Assembly: GCA_036502165.1 (NCBI GenBank) | Contig: DASXZC010000142.1 | Coordinates: 1 to 19,212 of the forward strand | DNA: 19,212 bases | Source of the DNA: F-183 sp036502165 | GTDB lineage: Bacteria > Acidobacteriota > Terriglobia > Bryobacterales > Bryobacteraceae | Reading direction: 5' to 3' | In this document: positions 7,861 to 13,993 of the stretch, in pieces | Position numbering within the stretch: position 1 is the first letter of the stretch | How the letters are laid out: every line of letters starts with the position of its first letter | Translations under genes and position numbers: made by a program | Notes under the pieces: generated by a model | Seen by the model: only the letters and a program-made list of their open reading frames with translations | What the model was told of the DNA's origin: nothing | The model's database searches: none

Positions 7861-8979
7861 TCAAGCCGTCTTCACAGTGGGGATCCGGTCCGCGAGCGGC
7901 GGCAGCTCTGGAAAATCAGTGTACACATCCGCTTGGTACCAATAACCAACGGTGAAGAAATTATCGTGCCGATCGTTCGCGTGCCCGTGCTCCATCGTAT
8001 GTTTCAAGTACCGCGTGAACGTCACCGGATTGTCGCCGTGCCACCGGTAGCAGCAATAGCGTCCGCCCGTCCGCTCCGGATTCACGATCAGCGGAGCGCC
8101 ATACATATGATGCGCGAACGGAATCGATTCATCGCGTCCGCCGAAGTCCCAACTCCCCAGCAGATAATCCTCCGAGCCCGTCCCCGTGATGACCGGCTTC
8201 GACTCATCATCGACGAAAATCATCTCGTCGCCCTCACCCCACCAGCCCTCCGCATTCTGCAGCACGCCGAGCGTAATGCCCATCAGATGCCCGCGCCCGC
8301 GCGCCTCGCAATACACATGATTCAACTTGCCGTCGAGATTGAGCCTCGATCCCGTATTCGCTATGCAAGGCGCACTCTGGCGGAATTGCGCGTGGAAGTA
8401 CAAAGCATCGGCCGGAATCGACGGGACGCTTTGATAGTCGATGTTCGAATAAAACGCGCCCACGTCCTGCGCGCCTTCATTCGTAACCGTGATCCGCGCG
8501 CCCGTGCGATAAGGCATCGCGAAATAGCAGTTCAGCGACTTCCCCGGTGAGCACGCCAGATACGCAGACTCGTAATTGAAATAGCTGTTGAGGTTCAACC
8601 CGAAGAAGTCGCCGATCGGCGACACAATGCTCGGCTTCGCGTTGCCATCCCAATACGCGCGCAGCACGAGTTCCTTCAAATGATTGCCTGATCGCGCCGC
8701 AATCGTGAACCAGATGTGCGTGATCACGCCCGCGCCCCGATCGTTGAACACCTCGAGCGTATCGCCCGCCTTGATGTTCCAATAATCATGATTCCCACCA
8801 GTGCGGTCGAAGCTCGACTGCTTCAACGAGCGGTACGTCTGCGCCCGCGCATACTTCGGCAGGTACGTCGCCTCGCCTCCTCCGGACGATTGCGCGTGCG
8901 CGGACTGCGCTGCAGCCAATCCGGACGCGGCCAGCATGCTTCCAAAAAACTTACGGCGAGGTTCAGGTGTGTTCGACAT
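7861..8979 (-). CDS. GH172 (DUF2961) family protein, Tat-exported
   Basis: This 372-residue protein starts with a twin-arginine-type signal: R8-R9-K-F-F-G, a hydrophobic stretch, then AHA-QS near residue 30. The mature part has the DUF2961 features WWGEGDE (246-252) and GTGSEDY (266-272), which contain the conserved acidic residues (E249/E252 and E270) expected for catalysis. DUF2961 is now glycoside hydrolase family GH172, whose characterised members act on fructofuranoside or arabinofuranoside linkages. The substrate here is unknown. The presumed site is the periplasm or cell surface. It is the first gene of a minus-strand unit with an MFS transporter and a hydratase, transcribed divergently from the sigma-factor gene. 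No clear SD precedes the ATG. Confidence 0.9.
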   Translation of the reverse strand: MSNTPEPRRKFFGSMLAASGLAAAQSAHAQSSGGGEATYLPKYARAQTYRSLKQSSFDRTGGNHDYWNIKAGDTLEVFNDRGAGVITHIWFTIAARSGNHLKELVLRAYWDGNAKPSIVSPIGDFFGLNLNSYFNYESAYLACSPGKSLNCYFAMPYRTGARITVTNEGAQDVGAFYSNIDYQSVPSIPADALYFHAQFRQSAPCIANTGSRLNLDGKLNHVYCEARGRGHLMGITLGVLQNAEGWWGEGDEMIFVDDESKPVITGTGSEDYLLGSWDFGGRDESIPFAHHMYGAPLIVNPERTGGRYCCYRWHGDNPVTFTRYLKHTMEHGHANDRHDNFFTVGYWYQADVYTDFPELPPLADRIPTVKTA

Positions 8980-8996
8980 ATAAGGATACCCGTGAG

Positions 8997-9002
8997 ATTA
9001 TA
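8997..9002 (-). promoter_or_regulatory. Candidate -10 box for the GH172 gene
   Basis: TATAAT on the minus strand matches the sigma-70 -10 consensus exactly and would place the transcription start about 10 bases before the ATG at 8979. No good -35 hexamer is visible at 16-18 bp; that position falls in the inverted repeat at 9013-9038. Confidence 0.4.
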
Positions 9003-9012
9003 TCGCCTCCAG

Positions 9013-9038
9013 CCTCTTGCAGGTTCGTTGGCAAGAGG
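9013..9038. promoter_or_regulatory. Inverted repeat, possible operator
   Basis: CCTCTTGC (9013-9020) and GCAAGAGG (9031-9038) form a perfect 8-bp inverted repeat with a 10-base spacer in the 81-bp gap between the divergent GH172 and sigma-factor genes. It covers the -35 region expected for the minus-strand TATAAT and also overlaps a plus-strand candidate promoter. Its place and symmetry fit a regulator-binding site. A 5'-UTR hairpin is the alternative. Confidence 0.45.
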
Positions 9039-9045
9039 GTCTAAT
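9017..9045 (+). promoter_or_regulatory. Weak candidate promoter for the sigma-factor gene
   Basis: TTGCAG (9017-9022) and TCTAAT (9040-9045) are separated by exactly 17 bases. The -10 matches 5 of 6 consensus bases, the -35 only 3 of 6. The predicted start would fall within the SD (GAAGAGGA, 9047-9054), which argues against this promoter or implies a leaderless transcript. Confidence 0.25.
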
Positions 9046-9060
9046 TGAAGAGGATCGATT

Positions 9061-9633
9061 ATGGACGCGGGTGAAAGCGTAACGCAGTGGCTGCATCTGT
9101 GGCGCGATGGCGACCAGGAGGCCATTGAGCGCGTAACGGAGCTCGTCTATCAGGACCTACGCCGCCTCGCCGCATATCATCTCGAAGGCGAATCGAACGC
9201 CCAGACGATGCAGCCGACCGCCCTCGTCCACGAAGCGTATCTGCGCGTTTCGAACATCCGTGATATTGACTGGAAAGGCCGCGGCCATTTCATATCCGTC
9301 GTCACGCAGATCATGCGCCGCATCCTCGTCGATCATGCCCGCGCGCGCAAAGCTGCGAAGCGCGATTCGTCAGTGGTCGATCCTTCGGCGCCAGGCATCC
9401 GCGACGGCAGCGGCGGCCAACTCGACGTGCTCGCAGTCGACGAAGCGTTACTGAAAATGGCCAAGCATCACCCGCGATGCACGCAAGTGGTCGAATTGCG
9501 ATTCTTCGGCGATCTCGAATTTCAGGAAATCGCGCAGGTGATGGATCTCTCGCTCGCCACCGTCGAACGCGACTGGCGCTTCGCCCGCGCCTGGCTACAG
9601 GAAAAACTGCAAGTGAAACCGCTGCATCCATGA
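9061..9633 (+). CDS. ECF-type RNA polymerase sigma factor
   Basis: This 190-residue sigma-70-family protein has a region 2 at about residues 25-95, with a TALVHEAYLRV segment and the helix SVVTQIMRRILVDHARARKA. Region 4 follows at about 130-183, with VVELRFFGDLEFQEIAQVMDLSLATVERDWRFARAWL as its helix-turn-helix. This is the pattern of the ECF subfamily often paired with serine/threonine kinases in Acidobacteria and Planctomycetes. The ATG has a good SD (GAAGAGGA ending seven bases before it). Its stop overlaps the kinase start as ATGA, so the two are probably co-translated. No anti-sigma factor gene is adjacent, and the kinase may take that regulatory role. Confidence 0.95.
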   Translation: MDAGESVTQWLHLWRDGDQEAIERVTELVYQDLRRLAAYHLEGESNAQTMQPTALVHEAYLRVSNIRDIDWKGRGHFISVVTQIMRRILVDHARARKAAKRDSSVVDPSAPGIRDGSGGQLDVLAVDEALLKMAKHHPRCTQVVELRFFGDLEFQEIAQVMDLSLATVERDWRFARAWLQEKLQVKPLHP

Positions 9634-12401
9634 CGCAGGATGACGGCCGTGTACGCGAACTGTTCGAGCGCGCCGTGGACCTTCCACCTGAAGCTCGCCA
9701 GAACTTCCTTCAATCGGAATGCGCCGATGACGCGGACTTGCTCAACGAGCTCACGATGCTGCTCGCCGCCGATGAAGCGGCTCTCGAGATCGATGGATGG
9801 AACCGCTCGGCGCTCGTTAATGAAGCCCTTGCCGAGGCGCCCGCGAAGAGCACGACACCCGTCGATGACCCCTCGATCGGCGAAACCATCGGCGTCTATC
9901 GCCTCGTCGAATTGATTGGAAAAGGAGGCATGGGCAAGGTCTACCGCGCCGTCCGCATCGACGCCGAATTCGAAAAGAGCGTCGCCGTCAAGACCCTGCG
10001 CAGCGCCTACGACGCCGCGCACGTCATCGCCCGTTTCCGTTCCGAACGCCAAATTCTCGCGAGCCTCGAGCATCCCAACATCGCCCGCCTCCTCGATGGC
10101 GGCGCCACCCGCGATGGACTTCCCTACCTCATCATGGAGTTCATCGACGGCGTCCCGCCGCTCGAATTCTGTGAACAGCATTCGCTCACAATTCCTCAGC
10201 GGCTCGCGATGTTCCGCCAAGTCTGCGCGGCCGTCCACTACGCGCATCAGCGCATGGTGATCCATCGCGATCTCAAGCCCGGCAACATTCTTGTGACCTC
10301 CGACGGCAATCCAAAGCTGCTTGACTTCGGCATCGCCAAGGTCCTCACGCCCGATCCCATCAGCAATGCCGAAGCCGCCACCGAGACCGGCATGCAGATG
10401 ATGACGGCCCGCTACTCGAGTCCGGAACAAGTGCGCGGCGAGCCCGTCACCACGGCCTCCGACGTATATTCGCTCGGCGTCATCCTCTATGAACTGCTCA
10501 CCGGACAGTCGCCTTACCGCGAAGTGAATCGCCCCGCCCACGAACTTCTCACGGCCGTCTGCAACGAGGAGCCTCCGCGCCCCAGCCTGCGTCTGCGTGA
10601 ACTGCGCGGCGACCTCGACAACATCATTTTGAAAGCCCTCCGAAAGAATCCCGCCGAGCGCTATTCGTCTGTCGATCAATTCTCCGAGGACATCCTGCGT
10701 TACCTCGAAGGACGTCCGGTGCAGGCCCGCGGCGACGGCGCTCTCTACGTCGCCGCGAAATTCGTTCGTCGCAACAAAGCCGCCGCGGCCGCCGCCGTCG
10801 TCATTCTCGGAATCTCCATTGGAGCCTTCATCGCCGTCACACGCGCCCGCGCCCGCGCCGAAGCTCGCTTCAACGACGTTCGCCAACTCGCGCATTCCGT
10901 CATGTTCGACTATCACGACGCGATCGAACGCCTGCCCGGCTCGACCCCCGTGCGCGCCCGCCTCGTCAAGGACGCTCTCCACTACCTCGATTCGCTTTCG
11001 AAGGATTCCGACACTCCCGAGCTGCAGCGCGAAATCGTCGAAGCCTACACGCGCGTCAGCAGCGTGCAAGGCGACGCCTACAGCAACAACCTCGGCGACG
11101 CCGCCGGAGCCATGGATAGCGCGAAGAAAGCTGTCGCCGCCGCCGAGAAGCTCCTTGAGCAGGATCGTTCCTCCCCATCCCTCCGCACCTCCGGCGGAGC
11201 CTTCGCCGTCCTCGCTTCCCTTCTCTATTCAGCCGGCGATCTCGTCGGCGCCGACCGCCAGTATCATCGCTCGATCGAGCTGCTCAGCACGGCCGCGCGC
11301 GAGGATCCGAATGACATCGAAAACGGAATCGAACTCTCGACCGCCCTGCGCCAGCTCGGCGATCTCTATGGCAATTCCGGATTTCAGACGCTCGGCAAGA
11401 CCGCCGAATCGGTGCAATTCTACCGTCGCGCCTCCGACGTCACCGGCGATCTCAGCGCACGATTTCCTGATAACGTCCACGTCGCGAAAGAACGCTACGA
11501 GACGCTACTGTCGCTCGCCGCGCTCGAAGCGAATCTCGGCCAAAGGAGCGAAGCCGCCAACGATCTCCGCGAATCGCTGCGGCAGATCGAGAAGGTGTGC
11601 GCCGCCGATCCGAATGACAGCTTCGCCAAAGTCGAACTGGCGAATGTGGAAGTGCAGACCGGCCAGAGTCTGACCGACAGCCGTAAGCCGCAGGAGGCCT
11701 TGCCGCACATTGCCCGCTCCGCTGCGATCCTCGAGCAGCTCTCTGCCGCTGATCCTCGCAACACAATGTACCGGCGCAGCCTCGGCGTCGTCGAGAATGA
11801 TTGGGCGGCCGCACTCACGGCCTCAGGAGATCCACAAACGGCCATCGCGCACAATTTGAAATCCGTCGAACTGGCCACCGTGCTCAGTACTGAAACTCCC
11901 AACAGCACCGAATTTCTCGCCGATCTCGCCCTGAGCCGCCGCAAGCTTTCGGATTCCATGCTCGCCGCCGGCGATGCCAAAGGCGCGCTCGAGCACGCGC
12001 TCGTCAGCTGCAAAATTCTCTGCACAAACCACCGCGACGCCTTCTTCGAAGCCAACTGCGGACGCGCCCTACTCTCGATCGGCAACGCCCACATGCAAAT
12101 GAACAACCCCGCAGCCGCCGTCGCGGTATTTCGCGAAGCCGAGCAGATCGCAGTCGAACGTTCGAAAGCTGATCCCGCGAGCGCGATCTACCGCTCCGAC
12201 CTCGGTCGCGCCGCCGCAAAACTAGCGGCCGCACTCGTCCAGGTCGGCAAATTCGAGGACGCCGCCCAAATGTACCGCGAAACCCTCGACAACTTCGCGA
12301 TCCTCCGCGATCGAAACTCCCTCTCCCCCGAGGACTCCCACCGCGCCGACCTCGCCACCCAGGGTCTATCCGCGATCCGCTCCCGTCTCGCGCATAAATA
12401 A
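9630..12401 (+). CDS. Ser/Thr protein kinase with C-terminal TPR-like tail
   Basis: This 923-residue protein begins with an N-terminal helical segment (residues 5-50) typical of sigma-linked kinases. A Hanks-type kinase domain follows: glycine loop GKGGMGKVY (97-105), Lys121 in VAVK, catalytic HRDLKPGN (212-219, Asp214), DFG (232-234) and an SPEQ activation-segment end (264-267). All key catalytic residues are present. A basic juxtamembrane stretch leads to one transmembrane helix at about 385-404. Some 500 helical, Ala/Leu-rich residues follow, with TPR-like spacing, and probably lie outside the membrane as a sensor or scaffold. I chose the start that overlaps the sigma-factor stop as ATGA; the open frame continues further upstream inside the sigma gene but would be antagonistic to it. 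It likely phosphorylates or gates the sigma factor, which is inference. Confidence 0.95.
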   Translation: MTQDDGRVRELFERAVDLPPEARQNFLQSECADDADLLNELTMLLAADEAALEIDGWNRSALVNEALAEAPAKSTTPVDDPSIGETIGVYRLVELIGKGGMGKVYRAVRIDAEFEKSVAVKTLRSAYDAAHVIARFRSERQILASLEHPNIARLLDGGATRDGLPYLIMEFIDGVPPLEFCEQHSLTIPQRLAMFRQVCAAVHYAHQRMVIHRDLKPGNILVTSDGNPKLLDFGIAKVLTPDPISNAEAATETGMQMMTARYSSPEQVRGEPVTTASDVYSLGVILYELLTGQSPYREVNRPAHELLTAVCNEEPPRPSLRLRELRGDLDNIILKALRKNPAERYSSVDQFSEDILRYLEGRPVQARGDGALYVAAKFVRRNKAAAAAAVVILGISIGAFIAVTRARARAEARFNDVRQLAHSVMFDYHDAIERLPGSTPVRARLVKDALHYLDSLSKDSDTPELQREIVEAYTRVSSVQGDAYSNNLGDAAGAMDSAKKAVAAAEKLLEQDRSSPSLRTSGGAFAVLASLLYSAGDLVGADRQYHRSIELLSTAAREDPNDIENGIELSTALRQLGDLYGNSGFQTLGKTAESVQFYRRASDVTGDLSARFPDNVHVAKERYETLLSLAALEANLGQRSEAANDLRESLRQIEKVCAADPNDSFAKVELANVEVQTGQSLTDSRKPQEALPHIARSAAILEQLSAADPRNTMYRRSLGVVENDWAAALTASGDPQTAIAHNLKSVELATVLSTETPNSTEFLADLALSRRKLSDSMLAAGDAKGALEHALVSCKILCTNHRDAFFEANCGRALLSIGNAHMQMNNPAAAVAVFREAEQIAVERSKADPASAIYRSDLGRAAAKLAAALVQVGKFEDAAQMYRETLDNFAILRDRNSLSPEDSHRADLATQGLSAIRSRLAHK

Positions 12402-12406
12402 ATGAG

Positions 12407-12420
12407 GGCCGTCGACGGCC
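12407..12420. repeat. 14-bp perfect palindrome after the kinase gene
   Basis: GGCCGTCGACGGCC is fully self-complementary and lies six bases after the kinase stop. It has no T-tract on the plus side. On the minus side it is followed by a modestly T-rich stretch. It could be part of a weak terminator for either convergent gene, or a protein-binding site. Confidence 0.4.
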
Positions 12421-12438
12421 GCCAACGCCTTCTTACCC

Positions 12439-12497
12439 GCACCCCGGCACAAAGATGTCAGCGCTCGAGGACCTGCGCCGGCGTCCTCCCGGGGTGC
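12439..12497. repeat. Nested inverted repeats, REP-like intergenic structure
   Basis: An outer perfect 9-bp stem (GCACCCCGG at 12439-12447 with CCGGGGTGC at 12489-12497) stacks directly on an inner 6-bp stem (GAGGAC at 12467-12472 with GTCCTC at 12483-12488). A 19-base one-sided bulge interrupts the outer part. It fills the gap between the convergent kinase and 76-residue genes. It has no terminal T-run, so it is a poor intrinsic terminator. A REP/BIME-like repeat or a structured RNA 3' end are the main options. Confidence 0.5.
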
Positions 12498-12501
12498 AAC
12501 C

Positions 12502-12732
12502 TCATTTCTTGCCCGCTAACAGCACCTTCAACGAATACCGCTGCATCTCGACCATCCCCGATGTCAGCCGCGGAGGCGCCGTTCGAATCGCATAATTAAT
12601 CGCCCCCTCGAGCGACGCGATCACCGCATGCGTATCAAGCTCCGCCACCTCGCGCCTACGGATCGCCTCCAGTTCCGGAGCCGCCTCCTTCCACGTCTGC
12701 ACCCACCGCTTGAGATCGTCGTCGGCAGCCAT
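12502..12732 (-). CDS. Small conserved-looking protein of unknown function
   Basis: This 76-residue soluble, charged protein has an N-terminal amphipathic segment (LKRWVQTWKEAAPELEAIRR, residues 7-26) and ends in a MVEMQRYSLKVLLAGKK tail. The composition looks like a real protein rather than an antisense shadow: Trp, Tyr and acidic residues are balanced and it has no Arg/Ser/Pro bias. I have a weak recollection of similar small proteins beside nucleotidyltransferase-type genes in Acidobacteria, but no such partner lies here. The ATG at 12732 is chosen over an upstream frame extension because the extra residues lie in the divergent promoter area. No clear SD precedes it. It is transcribed divergently from the exporter genes. 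Confidence 0.65.
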   Translation of the reverse strand: MAADDDLKRWVQTWKEAAPELEAIRRREVAELDTHAVIASLEGAINYAIRTAPPRLTSGMVEMQRYSLKVLLAGKK

Positions 12733-12803
12733 AGTCTTAGGATAGAACCACCGCGATCCGATACCATAAACTGTTTTTACCAACCTTGCGATCTTAGTTG
12801 TAT
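12733..12803. promoter_or_regulatory. Divergent promoter region upstream of the exporter operon
   Basis: These 71 bases separate the 76-residue gene from the HlyD gene and must carry the exporter promoter. The stretch is locally A/T-rich. It contains ATAAACTGT (12766-12774) and AACCTTGCGA (12782-12791), in the same order and orientation as in the gap upstream of moxR. No SD precedes the HlyD ATG, and I see no convincing -35/-10 pair. Confidence 0.5.
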
Positions 12804-13991
12804 ATGGCGACTGCTTTTTCACGCACGCTGCGCTCGCTCGAGGCCGACCGGTTCCGCGGAACCGCGCTCGCCTTCCTCGGCGTCGCGGCGCTGCTCGCCA
12901 TGTGGGGATGGTGGGCCACGAAATCGCGCGTCGACCTCTATGAAGTCACCGACAACGCGCGCCTCGAAATCGACAACGCCGTCTATCCGCTGCAAGCGCC
13001 CGCCGCCGGACGCGTGATCTCCGCGTCGCTCACGATCGGCCAGCAGGTGAAGGAAGGCGATGTCCTGGTCGAGCTCGAATCCGATCCGCAAACGTTCCAG
13101 CTTAAAGAAGAGCAGGCCCGCCTCACGACCATCGATCCCAACGTGAAATCGCTGCGCGCCCAAGTCACCGCGGAAGAAGCCGCGCGCGCCCAGGAACAAC
13201 AGGCTTCCAAGGACTCGATCGATCAGTCGCGTCTCAAGCTTCAGGAATTGAAGCCGCGCATCGACTACGCGCAGTCCGAGTTCGAGCGCTACCAGCACCT
13301 CGTCAGCATGGGCCTCTCGAGCACCCGGCAGCTCGAAAAATCGCGCGCGGATCTCGAGGAACTGCGGCTCAACGAAAAGACGCTCGCCTCCGACGCCGGC
13401 CGCCTCGCGCAGGAACAGCGCACGCGCGATAGCGAACGCACCGTTCGAATCGAGAAACTCGACGAGGACATCCGCCGTCTCGAAGGGGACCGCACCACGA
13501 TGAAAGCCGCTTTGTCACGGCTCGGCAACGAAGTCGCGCGCCGCAAAATCCGCGCGCCGATCGCCGGCCGTATCGGAGAAGCGCAAATCCTCCACGCCGG
13601 TTCCGTCGTCGCGCCCGGCGACAAATTGGCCGCCATCGTTCCCGATGGTCAACTGCTCATCGTCGCTCAATTCCCGCCGCCCGCCGCCTTCGGACGCATA
13701 CACGCCGGCCAAACCGCCCGCATGCGCCTGCGCGGATTTCCCTGGGCCGAATTCGGCGCCGTCCGCGCCCGCGTCGAACGCGTCGCCGACGAAGTCCGCG
13801 ATGGAACCGTACGCGTCGAGCTTTCCGTTCTCGACTCGCCCGGCCTGCGCGCCCCGTTGAAGCACGGCATGCCCGGGTCGATTGAAATCGAAGTCGATCA
13901 GGCCACGCCGGCGACCCTGCTCATGCGCACCGCCGGACAATTGTTCACCGGCACGCGCGACCGCTACGCAACCCCTCCGGAGGGACGTTAG
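12804..13991 (+). CDS. HlyD-family membrane fusion protein
   Basis: This 395-residue periplasmic adaptor has one N-terminal transmembrane helix (about 20-38) and a first lipoyl half-motif (about 65-95, with APAAGRVISASLTIGQQVKEGDVL). A long charged coiled coil spans about 98-247. The second lipoyl half (IRAPIAGRIGEAQILHAG, 249-266) and a beta-barrel C-terminal part complete the architecture. This is the standard layout of type I secretion adaptors linking an inner-membrane ABC transporter to an outer-membrane channel. The ATG at 12804 is preferred over a TTG two codons earlier. It is the first gene of the exporter operon; the next gene starts two bases after its stop. No TolC-like gene is present in the window, so an outer-membrane partner must be encoded elsewhere. 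Confidence 0.92.
   Translation: MATAFSRTLRSLEADRFRGTALAFLGVAALLAMWGWWATKSRVDLYEVTDNARLEIDNAVYPLQAPAAGRVISASLTIGQQVKEGDVLVELESDPQTFQLKEEQARLTTIDPNVKSLRAQVTAEEAARAQEQQASKDSIDQSRLKLQELKPRIDYAQSEFERYQHLVSMGLSSTRQLEKSRADLEELRLNEKTLASDAGRLAQEQRTRDSERTVRIEKLDEDIRRLEGDRTTMKAALSRLGNEVARRKIRAPIAGRIGEAQILHAGSVVAPGDKLAAIVPDGQLLIVAQFPPPAAFGRIHAGQTARMRLRGFPWAEFGAVRARVERVADEVRDGTVRVELSVLDSPGLRAPLKHGMPGSIEIEVDQATPATLLMRTAGQLFTGTRDRYATPPEGR
13979..13984 (+). promoter_or_regulatory. Shine-Dalgarno for a GTG start
   Basis: GGAGGG lies in the last codons of the HlyD gene, nine bases before the GTG at 13994. It supports that non-ATG start for the peptidase-ABC gene. Confidence 0.65.
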
Positions 13992-13993
13992 CG

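Noticed and set aside
9522..11069. Long open frame (515 codons) antisense to the kinase gene
   Set aside because: It lies wholly opposite a gene with clear kinase motifs, and its Gly/Asp/Ala-rich composition is that of a GC-rich antisense shadow. No SD or domain is visible.
12402..12599. Plus-strand 65-codon frame starting right after the kinase stop
   Set aside because: It runs through the inverted repeats and into the antisense of the 76-residue gene. Its composition is not protein-like and it has no SD.
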